Shown here one piece after another: positions 1-7,834 of a stretch of 64,000 nt of DNA. Below the pieces are notes generated by a model. It was not told the origin of the DNA, ran no database searches, and saw nothing but the letters and a program-made list of their open reading frames with translations. The stretch is from Actinomycetospora succinea (GTDB taxonomy: Bacteria; Actinomycetota; Actinomycetes; Mycobacteriales; Pseudonocardiaceae). Position numbers and translations under genes: made by a program. Position 1 is the first letter of the stretch; each line of letters starts with the position of its first letter. The stretch covers positions 1-64,000 of the forward strand of contig NZ_SNYO01000013.1 in the NCBI RefSeq assembly GCF_004363095.1, read 5' to 3'.

Positions 1-95
1 CGGGCGGCGTCAGACACCCCCACCTCGCCCGAAGGGCCTTCCTCGTTCAATCAGCCACGCCGACCGTCACCAACGTCCTGGCCGAGTACAGCTAG
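1..95 (+). CDS. C-terminal end of an unidentified protein (partial)
   Basis: The first 95 bases read without a stop on the plus strand, in the frame that ends at the TAG at 93-95. The last residues are TVTNVLAEYS. About 25 of the 30 codons end in G or C, as expected for real coding sequence here. Its stop overlaps the stop of the facing gene in a shared CTAG, an arrangement seen again at 41573-41576. The fragment is too short for a family call, and read-through by chance cannot be excluded. Confidence 0.4.
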   Translation, partial: GGVRHPHLARRAFLVQSATPTVTNVLAEYS

Positions 96-544
96 GTCGG
101 CGGCGGGACGGCGCCGACCTGGACCAGCAGGCCCAGCATGTCCGAGCACGTCCAGCGCTCGGCGCACCGGCCGTCGCGGAAGTGCAGGATCGTGATGCCC
201 GGCAGCGCGATCTCGCGGCCGGTGGCCGGGACGCCCATGAAGTCGCCGTCGTGCCTGCCCGCCAGCGTGAAGCGGCTCGTCAGGCGATCCCCGTCGCCGA
301 AGGTCTCGTGCAGCTCGATCCGGTTGCCGGGGAACGCGGCGAGGAGTGCCTCGTAGAACGCGCGGACGGCGCTCTTGTCGAGGGGGCCCGGCGCGAATCC
401 GTGCAGGAGGACGTCGTCGGTGTAGAGATCGAGATAGCCGTCGAGATCACCCGCGTTCCACCGCTCGATCGCCTGTACGAGTGCGTTCTCGTGGCGCGTC
501 CCGGGAACGGTCGTGCTCATGGCGGGCGTCCGTGACCCGGGCAT
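92..544 (-). CDS. SnoaL-like / NTF2-fold ester cyclase family protein
   Basis: A 150-residue protein of the SnoaL/NTF2 cone-shaped fold. It opens with an amphipathic helix (VQAIERWNAGDLDGYLDLY, about residues 23-41) and ends with the strand-turn typical of the ester-cyclase group, HFRDGRCAERW, followed by a DMLGLLVQVGA helix. The family includes polyketide cyclases, isomerases and many small proteins of unknown substrate, so the reaction cannot be named. Translation could instead start at the second Met (base 520), which looks like a typical N-terminus; the first Met has a GAGGAG about 12 bases upstream. It lies 21 bp downstream of the HD-domain gene and is probably cotranscribed with it. Confidence 0.75.
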   Translation of the reverse strand: MPGSRTPAMSTTVPGTRHENALVQAIERWNAGDLDGYLDLYTDDVLLHGFAPGPLDKSAVRAFYEALLAAFPGNRIELHETFGDGDRLTSRFTLAGRHDGDFMGVPATGREIALPGITILHFRDGRCAERWTCSDMLGLLVQVGAVPPPT

Positions 545-565
545 CCGCGCCGAGATCTCCTCGCG

Positions 566-1138
566 CTACGACTCGACGCTGGCCTGGTCCCGCTCGAGGC
601 CCGCGGCGTCCATGCGGGCCGTCGTGCGGTCGACGGCGGCGCGGAGCTCTGGTTCGGCCCGGTCGAGGAAGGCCGTGACCAGGTCGTCGGGCCCGTAGCG
701 GCGGCGGATCTCGGTCCAGCGCTCGTCGGGCGTCAGCCGCTGGCCCTGCGGCCCGGTGACGGCGTCGCAGTACCAGAGCGCGTCGCGGGTGGGGCTCGCC
801 TCGTCTGGGAGGGGGTCGAGGCCCTCGACGCCGCGCATCCCGGCCTCGATCGCCGCTCCCGAGTGGTGGGCGACGAGCGCCACGACGCGCGCGTCGTACC
901 CGCGTGCGGTGAGGAATCGCGCGCCGTCGAGCGGGTGGAAGCGGACGCGCGCGACGACGGGGGAGTAGCCGATGTCGTGCAGCACGGCCGCCTGGATCAG
1001 CGGCTCGCGGTCGACCCCGGAGAGCGCGGAGATTCGCAACGCCTCGCGCGCGACCGACTGGACGTGGAGCCAGCGATCGGGGAGATGGTCGGCGAGGAGC
1101 GTCTCCGCGAGCGACCGGGCGTCGGCGAACGTCGGCAT
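566..1138 (-). CDS. HD-domain metal-dependent phosphohydrolase-like protein
   Basis: 190 residues with a compact HD domain. The metal-binding set appears as H25 (WLHVQSV), the HD pair H54-D55 in AAVLHDIGYS, and histidines in LVAHHSG near residue 91. Such stand-alone HD proteins usually hydrolyse nucleotides or other phosphomonoesters; the substrate is not apparent. The ATG at 1138 is abutted by a perfect 7-bp-arm palindrome (1140-1154) in the divergent promoter region shared with the DUF222/HNH gene. The SnoaL-like gene follows after 21 bp. Confidence 0.82.
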   Translation of the reverse strand: MPTFADARSLAETLLADHLPDRWLHVQSVAREALRISALSGVDREPLIQAAVLHDIGYSPVVARVRFHPLDGARFLTARGYDARVVALVAHHSGAAIEAGMRGVEGLDPLPDEASPTRDALWYCDAVTGPQGQRLTPDERWTEIRRRYGPDDLVTAFLDRAEPELRAAVDRTTARMDAAGLERDQASVES

Positions 1139-1139
1139 G

Positions 1140-1154
1140 CTGAGACGGTCTCAG
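1140..1154. promoter_or_regulatory. Perfect palindrome between divergent HD and HNH genes
   Basis: CTGAGAC-G-GTCTCAG: two perfect 7-bp arms around one base, one base upstream of the HD gene start and 45 bp before the HNH gene. The size and position fit a dimeric repressor site, but no cognate regulator lies next to it. Confidence 0.4.
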
Positions 1155-1199
1155 TGAACGGGCCCGGCGTTGTCGGGGGTCGGGTCTACATTCGAACAC

Positions 1200-2747
1200 A
1201 TGAGCGAATACGTGGTGGGGGCGGCGGAGCGCGAGGCGCTCGAGTCCGCTCGTGCCGAGATGATCGCTCAGCGCCGCGCCTACTACCGCCGCCTCGAGAG
1301 CATCGCTCGGATCGCCGACCTCGGGACGGCGGCGAACACCGGATATCGATCAATCGAGTCGCTGGTCGCGGATCGGGACAACCTCGACCTCGCCGACGCC
1401 AAGCGGCTGGTCATGGAGGCGGCGGACCTGTGTGCGCGGTCCTCGTTGCTGGGGGAGGCGCTGCCGGCGCGGTTGCCCTGCACCGGCGCGGCGTTGTCGG
1501 CGGGGCTGGTCGACCCGGCCCACGTGAAGATCATCCGGGAGACGATGGCCCACCTGTCGGGGTTGGCGTCCCCGCCGCCGCCGGATGAGCTGGCCGGGGT
1601 GGAGGAGACCCTCGCGGAGAAGGCGCAGGTGTTGCCGCCGCGGATGTTGCGGCAGTTGGCGAAGGGGTTCATCGATTTCTACGACCCTGATGGCGCCGCT
1701 CCGCCCGACGGTGAGGCGTGCCGCGACGAGATGCACCTGTTGCGGTGCAAGAACGGGTCGCTGGTGTTCAAGGGCACGCTGCACGATCGCCTGGACGCCG
1801 AGGCGGCGGTCGAGGTGTTCGGGGTCCTGTCCGAGCGGGCCGGCGCCGACGACGAGCGCACGCTGCCGCGGCGCCAGGCGGATGCGTTCAAGGACCTCAC
1901 CCAGGACGCCCGCGGCCCGCGAGGTCTGGCCACCGACGCCCGCCAAGAACAGCACGACGCCGACGCTGCCGACGATCCGGCCGACGATCCGGCCGACGAT
2001 CCGGCCGACGATCCGGCCGACGATCCGGCCGACGATCCGGCCGACGAAGCGGACGGCTCCGCCGGCACCGACTCGAGCAACGCCGAGGCCAGCGACGAAG
2101 CCGGCAGCGGCGCGACGGCCGACAGCGGGACGGCCGACGGCGCGGCCGGCGGCGGCGATGCACCGGGCGAGGCGCCGGGCGAGGCGCCGTTGGCGTTGAT
2201 CCCCGAGCCGCGGCGCGCCGACTCAGCCAAGGCCGGTTGGACCGAGCGGCCCGGGCGCGCGCTGCTCACCATCACCATCGACCACCGCTGGCTCTGCGAA
2301 GCCCTCACCGACAAGGGTGGCTACGGCACCCTCGATTCCGGGCACCACGTCGACGCGGCCACGGTTCGGCGGTGGGCGTGCGACGCCGAGATCATCCCCA
2401 TGGTCCTCGGCGCGAAATCCGAACCCCTCGACGTCGGCCGCAGCCAACGCACCGCGCCCGACGCGATCCGCCGCGCCTTGAACCACCGCGACGGCGGCTG
2501 CGCGTTCCCCGGCTGCACCCGACGACCCCGGCGCTGCGAAGCCCACCACGTCCGGGAATGGCTCCAGCACCGCGGTCCGACCGCGCTCGACAACATGTGC
2601 CTGCTCTGCCGGCACCACCACCAGCTGCTCCACCACGGCCACTGGACCATCCAGATGATCAACGGCCGGCCGTGGTTCACCCCGCCCTGGATCATCGACA
2701 CCGAACGACGACCCCGACCCGGCGGACGACCACGCGTCCCCACCTGA
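1200..2747 (+). CDS. DUF222 and HNH endonuclease domain protein
   Basis: 515 residues from the ATG at 1200; an in-frame start 30 bases upstream has no visible ribosome site. The N-terminal ~300 residues match the DUF222 family, a helical domain common in many copies in actinobacterial genomes. The C-terminus carries a zinc-finger-like HNH nuclease: CAFPGC, then CEAHH, then an Asn in LDNMCLLC and HHHQLLHHGHW (about residues 437-483). Family members are suspected to be reverse-transcriptase-like or mobile-element-associated nucleases, but the role is unproven. Between the two domains is an acidic, low-complexity linker with six exact DDPA repeats (bases 1971-2042) followed by Ala/Gly/Asp-rich sequence. 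A strong hairpin follows 9 bp after the stop. Confidence 0.88.
   Translation: MSEYVVGAAEREALESARAEMIAQRRAYYRRLESIARIADLGTAANTGYRSIESLVADRDNLDLADAKRLVMEAADLCARSSLLGEALPARLPCTGAALSAGLVDPAHVKIIRETMAHLSGLASPPPPDELAGVEETLAEKAQVLPPRMLRQLAKGFIDFYDPDGAAPPDGEACRDEMHLLRCKNGSLVFKGTLHDRLDAEAAVEVFGVLSERAGADDERTLPRRQADAFKDLTQDARGPRGLATDARQEQHDADAADDPADDPADDPADDPADDPADDPADEADGSAGTDSSNAEASDEAGSGATADSGTADGAAGGGDAPGEAPGEAPLALIPEPRRADSAKAGWTERPGRALLTITIDHRWLCEALTDKGGYGTLDSGHHVDAATVRRWACDAEIIPMVLGAKSEPLDVGRSQRTAPDAIRRALNHRDGGCAFPGCTRRPRRCEAHHVREWLQHRGPTALDNMCLLCRHHHQLLHHGHWTIQMINGRPWFTPPWIIDTERRPRPGGRPRVPT
1971..2042 (+). repeat. Six tandem 12-bp repeats inside the HNH gene
   Basis: Six identical copies of GACGATCCGGCC, each encoding DDPA, in the acidic linker between DUF222 and HNH. 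A multiple of three, so copy-number change keeps the frame. The perfect identity suggests recent slippage. Confidence 0.95.
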
Positions 2748-3112
2748 CCGCGCCGAACGCTTCGGAAACCGAAGCGTTTCCGCCAGAGAGTTCGAGGTCC
2801 GGGGGATGCGGAGCAGCCGCGCGCCCCACGCCCGGCCACCCGTCCGGCGGTCACGTCGAACGTCGCCGTGTCCCGTCACACCGCCGCGTCGGGCTCTGTT
2901 TAGTATTTCCGGGCCGCGGTCGAACAGACGGCCGCTTCGTGGATCGGGGCGCGGGCTCTCGCCGTGCGCTCGCGTGGTCCTCCTGTCGTGCCTGACTGCT
3001 CGCGCCCATGTCCGGGGTGGGGGCGACGGTCGTGCGCGCGGAGCACCAGCGGCACGACTTCTCCCTGTGTCGCCCCGGGTCTCGTAGCGACCGTGGAAGG
3101 TGGGGGAACCGC
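2748..3112. other. Intergenic region, HNH to ANTAR gene
   Basis: 365 bp without a convincing gene. It holds the terminator hairpin at 2756-2778 and a locally AT-rich patch around 2896-2912 (GTTTAGTATTT) that may contain the ANTAR gene promoter. An upstream in-frame ATG at 3008 would extend the ANTAR protein by 35 unconserved-looking residues. No tRNA, repeat or small ORF with a ribosome site was seen. Confidence 0.6.
2756..2778 (+). terminator. Hairpin terminator after the HNH gene
   Basis: AACGCTTCGG-AAA-CCGAAGCGTT: a perfect 10-bp stem with a 3-base loop, starting 9 bp after the HNH stop codon and ending in GTTTC. No long T-run, as is usual for actinobacterial hairpins. Confidence 0.75.
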
Positions 3113-3916
3113 GTGCACCCGGGCCAGGCCGAGCAGCTCGTCGTCGCTCTGCGCAAGGCAGCCCAGACCCTGCTCGAGCGCAAGAGCATCCGGGATCTCC
3201 AACAGACCCTCTCGGAGATCGTCGCCGCCGCCGTCGAGACCGTCCCCGGCGCGACCGCCGGGGGGATCTCGGTGAGCGAGGACGGGATCGTCGACACCCG
3301 CAACCCGACGAGCCGCGGCATCTCCGAGCTCGACCGGCTCCAGGGCGAGCTGCACGAGGGGCCGAGCATCACCGCGATCGAGAGCCCGACCGAGGACGGG
3401 GTGGTCATCGCGCAGGACCTCGCCGGGGCCGACGCGCAGCGGTGGCCCCGGTTCGCGCCGGCGGCGGTCGCGGCGGGCTACCGGTCGATGCTCTCGGCCC
3501 AGCTCGCCACGGCGGGTCCGATGTGGGCGTCGCTGAACCTCTACGCCGCCGAGGCCGACGTCTTCGACCTCGAGGCGCGCCTGACGGCCGGGCTCTTCGG
3601 GGTGCAGGCCGCGATGCTCCTGCACGGCAGCGAGCAGGCCGTCCACCTCGGCAAGGCCGTCGACAGCCGCGACGTCATCGGCCAGGCCAAGGGCATTCTC
3701 ATGGAGCGCTTCGTCGTCGACGAGACCGAGGCGTTCCAGATGCTCGTGGAGTCCTCGCAGAGCACGAACCTCAAGCTCGTCGACGTCGCGCGGTGGCTCG
3801 TCGGGGAGGTCAAGCGCCGCCGGGCCCGCCGGACGCCCGGCGAGGGAGCCCGTATCGACGGCGCCCGGATCGAGGGTTCCCGCCTCGACGGCGAGCTGTT
3901 CCCGCCCGAGCGCTGA
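3113..3916 (+). CDS. GAF-ANTAR domain response regulator-like RNA-binding antiterminator
   Basis: 267 residues from the GTG at 3113, chosen because GGGGGA lies 5-6 bases upstream; the ATG at 3008 would add 35 residues without similarity to the domain. A GAF sensor domain covers about residues 15-155. A C-terminal ANTAR domain (about 165-235) shows the family signature RDVIGQAKGILMERF, a helix with Ala and aromatic residues at the expected spacing. ANTAR domains bind paired RNA hairpins and prevent transcription termination; the GAF domain presumably controls this through a ligand or redox state. Common in mycobacteria and Pseudonocardiales. The TGA lies inside the first unit of a four-copy 15-bp repeat shared with the facing VOC gene. 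Confidence 0.85.
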   Translation: MHPGQAEQLVVALRKAAQTLLERKSIRDLQQTLSEIVAAAVETVPGATAGGISVSEDGIVDTRNPTSRGISELDRLQGELHEGPSITAIESPTEDGVVIAQDLAGADAQRWPRFAPAAVAAGYRSMLSAQLATAGPMWASLNLYAAEADVFDLEARLTAGLFGVQAAMLLHGSEQAVHLGKAVDSRDVIGQAKGILMERFVVDETEAFQMLVESSQSTNLKLVDVARWLVGEVKRRRARRTPGEGARIDGARIEGSRLDGELFPPER

Positions 3917-3969
3917 CGGTCAGAGCGCCGTCGGTCAGAGCACCGTCGGGCAGAGCGCTGACGGTCAGA
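3910..3969. repeat. Four 15-bp tandem repeats across a convergent gene junction
   Basis: Units at 3910, 3925, 3940 and 3955. The first and last are identical (GCGCTGACGGTCAGA); the middle two differ by a few bases. The first unit carries the TGA of the ANTAR gene and the last carries the TCA that is the stop of the VOC gene on the other strand. The unit core CTGAC-G-GTCAG is a small imperfect palindrome. Confidence 0.9.
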
Positions 3970-4603
3970 GCAGCACGACCCCGGCCGGCGTCCGCAGCTC
4001 CGCCCGCAGCGCCGGGGGACCGTCGGCGACGGTGACGCACCCCGAGAGCCCCAGCGCGGCGAGGCGTCGCCGCAGGTCCGGGGCGTCGGGCGACGAGAGG
4101 ACCAGGCGCTCCAGGCGGACGCCGACGTCCTCGAGGGCGTCGGTCGGGTGGGCGCCGCCGGGGGAGTCCCAGGCGATCAGCGAGGGAACGAGCCCGCTGC
4201 CGTCGCCGGGCAGGGTCCCGTCGCGCGGCACGGTCAGCGTCCACGCGAGCGCGTCGCGGGTGAGGTGCAGGCGCTCGCCGTGGTCGTCGGGAACGGGCGG
4301 CAGCACGGCCGGGCGCGCGACCCAGTGCACCAGCCGCGGGCCCTCGGCGAGGCGCCCCCGGAGGTCGGCGGTGTCGAGACCGAACCACCGCGGGCGGCCC
4401 GGCGCCGGCGCCTCGGGGTCGACGGCGATCAGCTCGAGGTAGGTGGCGCCGCCGAGCGCCAGCAGGGCGTTGTGGGTGCCGAACAGGGCATGGCGCCCGC
4501 CGGGGCCGAGGCGCACCCCGAGCTGCTCCTCGAGCGCGGGGACGCCGTGGGTCAGGTCCTCGGCGGCCACGACGAGGTGGTCGACGGCGGGTGCGGGCGG
4601 CAC
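3965..4603 (-). CDS. VOC-superfamily (glyoxalase-3-like) protein
   Basis: 212 residues starting MPPAPAVDHLVVAAEDL, the first beta-alpha unit of a vicinal-oxygen-chelate fold, followed by GGRHALFGTHNALLALG and TYLELIAVDPE. This order (H in the first strand, H-N in the second, E in LELIAVD) fits the glyoxalase_3 group of uncharacterised VOC proteins, not the classical glyoxalase I. The second half (residues about 110-212) repeats the fold more weakly. Substrate unknown. Divergent from the DHA2 exporter, sharing an 85-bp promoter region. Confidence 0.78.
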   Translation of the reverse strand: MPPAPAVDHLVVAAEDLTHGVPALEEQLGVRLGPGGRHALFGTHNALLALGGATYLELIAVDPEAPAPGRPRWFGLDTADLRGRLAEGPRLVHWVARPAVLPPVPDDHGERLHLTRDALAWTLTVPRDGTLPGDGSGLVPSLIAWDSPGGAHPTDALEDVGVRLERLVLSSPDAPDLRRRLAALGLSGCVTVADGPPALRAELRTPAGVVLL

Positions 4604-4639
4604 GGGTCCGACCGTACCGAGCAGACTGAGATACGAGAA

Positions 4640-4657
4640 AACAACGAGTCAGTTGTT
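4640..4657. promoter_or_regulatory. Inverted repeat (candidate operator) before the DHA2 exporter
   Basis: AACAAC-GAGTCA-GTTGTT: perfect 6-bp arms with a 6-base spacer in an unusually AT-rich 85-bp gap between the VOC and exporter genes. It overlaps the proposed -35 element of the exporter, a position suited to repression. Confidence 0.45.
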
Positions 4658-4681
4658 CTATAGGACCAAGACTGTTAGCGT
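4653..4681 (+). promoter_or_regulatory. Candidate promoter of the DHA2 exporter, possibly leaderless
   Basis: TTGTTC at 4653-4658, a 17-base spacer, and TAGCGT at 4676-4681 (fits TANNNT). The ATG at 4689 begins 7 bases after the -10, which would make the transcript leaderless, in keeping with the lack of a ribosome site. Confidence 0.4.
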
Positions 4682-4688
4682 CGCTCCG

Positions 4689-6248
4689 ATGACACCCCCC
4701 GCGACCACGGGACGCCGTGCCTGGATCGGGCTCGCCGTCCTGGCGCTCCCGACGCTGCTGCTCTCGCTCGACATGAGCGTGCTCTACCTGGCGCTCCCCG
4801 CCCTGTCCGCGGACCTCGGCCTCGGGCCGACCGCGCAGCTCTGGGCGATGGACGTCTACGGCTTCATGATCGCCGGCTTCCTCGTCACGATGGGCACGTT
4901 CGGCGACCGCATCGGGCGCCGGCGGCTCCTGCTCATCGGGGCGGCGGCGTTCGGGGTCGCGTCGGTGGCCGCAGCGTTCTCCACCGGGCCGGCGATGCTG
5001 ATCGCGACCCGCGCGCTGCTCGGGATCGCCGGGGCGACGCTGATGCCCTCGACGCTCGGCCTGATCCGCACGATGTTCCCCGACCCGCGGGCACGCGGCA
5101 CCGCCATCTCGATCTGGATGAGCTGCTTCATGGGCGGCATGACGGTCGGCCCGCTGCTCGGCGGAGTGCTGCTCGAGGCGTTCTGGTGGGGCGCGGCGTT
5201 CCTCATGGGTGTGCCGGTGATGGTGCTGCTGCTGGTGGTCGGGCCGGTGCTGCTGCCCGAGACCCGCGACGCCGCCGCCGGGCGTCTCGACCTCGCCAGC
5301 GTCGCGCTCTCGCTGGGCGCCGTGCTCCCGGTGGTGCACGGGCTCAAGTCGCTCGCCGCGTCGGGCCCGGAGCCCGAGGCGCTGGTGGCCCTCGCGGTCG
5401 GGATCGGTCTCGGCGCGCTGTTCGTCCGCCGCCAGCTCCGGCTCGACGCCCCGCTGCTCGACCTGCGGCTGTTCCGCCGCCGGGCCTCGGCCGGCGCGCT
5501 GGGCATCAACGTGGGCGGCGGTGTCGTCATGGCCGGCACGTTCCTGCTGCTCACGCTGTACCTGCAGCTCGTCGCCGGCCTGTCCGTGCTGACCGTCGGG
5601 CTGGTGCTCGCGCCGCTGCAGGCCGCGATGGTGGTGGCCTCGCTGCTCGCCCCGCGCCTCGCCCGCTCGATCCGCCCGGCCCGCGTGACGGCCGCCGGCC
5701 TGCTCGTCGGCGGGGTGGGGCTCGCGATCGTGGGCCTGCTCGGCGCCGGCGCGGGCGGCGGCACGGTGGTGCTGCTCGCGGGCTTCCTGCTCGCGTCGGT
5801 GGGCATCGCGATGCCGACGGCGCTCGGCACCGACCTGCTCGTCGGCTCGGTGCCCGAGGAGAAGGCGGGGTCGGCGGGCGCGCTCTCCGAGACCAGCGGC
5901 GAGCTGGGCATCGCGCTCGGCGTCGCGACGCTCGGGAGCCTCGCGACGGCCGTCTACCGCGACGTCCTCGTCGTCCCGGCCGGCACGCCCGCCGAGCTCG
6001 CCGACGCGGCCCACGCCGGGATCACCGAGGTGGCCGCCGCCGGGCCGTCGCCCGCCCTCGCGGCGGCCGTGGACTCGGCGTTCACGGCCGGCCTCGGCGT
6101 GGCGGCCACGGTCGGCGCGGTCGTCTTCGCCGGACTCGCGGTCGTCGCGACGGTGGCCTTCCGTCACGTCCCCGTGACGGCCGCCGCCGAGACCGCACCC
6201 GGGACCGACGACCACCCGGCGGAGCAGCGCGAACCCGCGATGGCCTGA
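4689..6248 (+). CDS. MFS drug/H+ antiporter, DHA2 (14-helix) family
   Basis: 519 residues from the ATG at 4689; longer in-frame starts run into the divergent promoter. The protein begins MTPPATTGRRAWIGLAVLALP and shows about 14 hydrophobic segments. Motif A in the first cytoplasmic loop reads GTFGDRIGRRRLLLIG, and ARALLGIAGATLMPSTLGL fits motif B/C of the QacA/SmvA/LfrA group of multidrug exporters. It would pump cationic or hydrophobic compounds out using the proton gradient. A MarR-type regulator lies one gene downstream on the other strand and could control it; the inverted repeat at 4640-4657 is a possible site. Specificity cannot be read from sequence. Confidence 0.88.
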   Translation: MTPPATTGRRAWIGLAVLALPTLLLSLDMSVLYLALPALSADLGLGPTAQLWAMDVYGFMIAGFLVTMGTFGDRIGRRRLLLIGAAAFGVASVAAAFSTGPAMLIATRALLGIAGATLMPSTLGLIRTMFPDPRARGTAISIWMSCFMGGMTVGPLLGGVLLEAFWWGAAFLMGVPVMVLLLVVGPVLLPETRDAAAGRLDLASVALSLGAVLPVVHGLKSLAASGPEPEALVALAVGIGLGALFVRRQLRLDAPLLDLRLFRRRASAGALGINVGGGVVMAGTFLLLTLYLQLVAGLSVLTVGLVLAPLQAAMVVASLLAPRLARSIRPARVTAAGLLVGGVGLAIVGLLGAGAGGGTVVLLAGFLLASVGIAMPTALGTDLLVGSVPEEKAGSAGALSETSGELGIALGVATLGSLATAVYRDVLVVPAGTPAELADAAHAGITEVAAAGPSPALAAAVDSAFTAGLGVAATVGAVVFAGLAVVATVAFRHVPVTAAAETAPGTDDHPAEQREPAMA

Positions 6249-6302
6249 GCCCGGCACGACGGCCCCGGCAGACGGCACGGCGGCACCGGCTACGGTGCCG
6301 CC

Positions 6303-6515
6303 ATGCCGGGCTTCACGTGGCCGCCGCCAGCCACCGACCGCAACCGGTTCCTGTGCGGCCTGCAGGTGGTGGTCTACGCGCTGGTCACCGTGTACTTCGG
6401 GATCTTCGCGATCGCCACCGGGGCGTTCCTGCCCTGGGCGATCTTCACGGTGGCGCTGGCCGCGACGTTCGTGGCCGGCGTGGCGCTCGTGCTCATGCGC
6501 GCCGAGCGCCGCTGA
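6303..6515 (+). CDS. Small two-helix membrane protein
   Basis: 70 residues: a short polar N-terminus (MPGFTWPPPATDRNRF), two hydrophobic segments at about residues 20-41 and 44-64, and a basic tail (RAERR). 54 bp downstream of the exporter on the same strand, so it may be cotranscribed. No family recognised. Confidence 0.65.
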   Translation: MPGFTWPPPATDRNRFLCGLQVVVYALVTVYFGIFAIATGAFLPWAIFTVALAATFVAGVALVLMRAERR

Positions 6516-6525
6516 GCACGGACCG

Positions 6526-7014
6526 TCAGCTCGCCGAGCCCGTCGCCACGGTCTCCCAGCGCCGGGACAGGGTGTCGAGCCGCTCGAGGAGCTCCGAGAG
6601 CCCCGAGGCGTGCTCGGCCATCAGCTCGTGCTCCAGGGCGTTCACCCGGTCCTGCAGGCGCTGCAGCGCGGCGCGCCCCTCCTCGGTGAGGCCGAGGAGC
6701 TTGCGGCGTCCGTCGGCCGGGGCCTGGGTCCGTTCGATGAGCCCGCGGTCCTCGAGGCGACGGCACACGTCGGCCATCGTCGAGCGATCCAGCGCGACCG
6801 TGTGGGCCAGCGAGCCCTGGTCGAGCTTCGGGTGAGCCTCGACGGTCACCAGAACGGCGTATTGCGGACCGGTCAGCACCGGATCGACCCGGCGTGCCCA
6901 GGCAGCGATGTAGGCCTGGTGCAGACGTCGGGCCAGATATCCGGGCGCTTGGCGTATGACGGCTGGAGTGGCCGGGCCACCCTCCGAGTTCGTCGCGTCC
7001 CCCTCGCGTGACAT
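6526..7014 (-). CDS. MarR-family transcriptional regulator
   Basis: 162 residues from the ATG at 7014. The winged helix-turn-helix is clear: LDQGSLAHTVALDRSTMADVCRRLEDRGLIERTQAPADGRRK, split into a recognition helix and a DGRR wing as in MarR. Flanking helices give the dimerisation part. Such regulators usually repress an efflux pump or detoxification gene and are released by phenolic ligands. It faces the small membrane protein and exporter convergently and is divergent from the maleylpyruvate-isomerase-like gene; two direct copies of GTGACACA (7024-7031 and 7037-7044) sit in front of its start. Confidence 0.85.
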   Translation of the reverse strand: MSREGDATNSEGGPATPAVIRQAPGYLARRLHQAYIAAWARRVDPVLTGPQYAVLVTVEAHPKLDQGSLAHTVALDRSTMADVCRRLEDRGLIERTQAPADGRRKLLGLTEEGRAALQRLQDRVNALEHELMAEHASGLSELLERLDTLSRRWETVATGSAS

Positions 7015-7162
7015 TCGTCCACTGTGACACAACTCAGTGACACACAACGCATTACCCGCGGTCACGAGACTGACAAGCGGTCGTGTGACGCGCTCACCGG
7101 GGCGCGCGGTCGGTTGTTCGTACAGTGAGCGAACGTCCGGGCACGGTGGGATCGTTCGTTCC

Positions 7163-7834
7163 GTGGACGAGATCGCGGAGTGGAGCCGCGCGCAGCAGCG
7201 CGTCATCGCGCTGGTGGACGGGCTGACGGCGCAGCGGGCGGAGACGACGGTGCCCGCCTGCCCCGACTGGACGGTGCGGGACCTTCTCTCGCACATGGTG
7301 GGTCTGGGGGCCGACGTCCTCGCCGGCGACGAGCCCGACGACCACAACGAGGAGTGGACCGCGAGGCAGGTCGACGCGCGCCGCAGCCGCGACGTGGCCG
7401 CCCTCGTCGCGGAGTGGGAGGTCGTCGCCGAGCCGCTGCGCGCGTGGATGGCCGAGCACGGGACGCGGCCGCTCGGGGACGTCACGATCCACGAGCAGGA
7501 CCTGCGGGGCGCGCTGGACGCGCCCGGCGGCCGGGACACCCCGGCGATGGCGGCGCTGCGCGACCGGTTCGTCGGGCGCCTGGCCCCGCGGCTCGATCCC
7601 GGCCTGCCACCGATCGCGCTGGTGGGGGAGCAGTGGTCGTGGTGCTCGGCGGGCGAGCCCGCGGACGCCGCGGTCGAGGTGCGCGCCTCCGACTTCGACC
7701 TCGCCCGCGCGCTGATGGCCCGGCGCTCCGCGGCGCAGCTGCGCGCGTGGACCGTCCGCGGCGACGTGGAGCCCTACCTGGACGCCTTCGCCACGCTGGG
7801 TCCGCTGCCGGAAGAGGACCTCACGGACGGGTAG
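7163..7834 (+). CDS. TIGR03083 / maleylpyruvate isomerase N-terminal (DinB-like) family protein
   Basis: 223 residues from the GTG at 7163; the earlier GTG at 7037 would lie in the divergent promoter. The N-terminal four-helix bundle has the family pattern TTVPACPDWTVRDLLSHMVGL, with a conserved His available for metal binding, followed by a C-terminal domain with HEQDLRGAL. Family members are mycothiol-dependent isomerases or uncharacterised actinobacterial enzymes; mycothiol dependence is an inference from the family. The stop overlaps that of the facing FHA-like gene by 14 bp. Confidence 0.82.
   Translation: MDEIAEWSRAQQRVIALVDGLTAQRAETTVPACPDWTVRDLLSHMVGLGADVLAGDEPDDHNEEWTARQVDARRSRDVAALVAEWEVVAEPLRAWMAEHGTRPLGDVTIHEQDLRGALDAPGGRDTPAMAALRDRFVGRLAPRLDPGLPPIALVGEQWSWCSAGEPADAAVEVRASDFDLARALMARRSAAQLRAWTVRGDVEPYLDAFATLGPLPEEDLTDG

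Noticed and set aside
1188-1206. CGAAC upstream of the HNH gene as half of an SOS box
   Set aside because: No matching GTTC half at the correct 4-base spacing.
3910-3969. CRISPR array or spacer-repeat structure from the 15-bp repeats
   Set aside because: Units are directly abutting with no spacers, only four copies, and no cas genes.
3810-6278. Very long open frames opposite real genes (for example a minus-strand frame of over 800 codons here, and others at 15639-17519, 19626-22367, 22277-25129, 33399-36005)
   Set aside because: GC-rich third positions leave few stops on the opposite strand; these translations are Arg/His/Asp-rich without domains and overlap well-supported genes.
7024-7044. 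GTGACACA direct repeat as a firm MarR operator
   Set aside because: MarR sites are usually inverted repeats; the direct repeat is short, so it is only mentioned in the gene entry.
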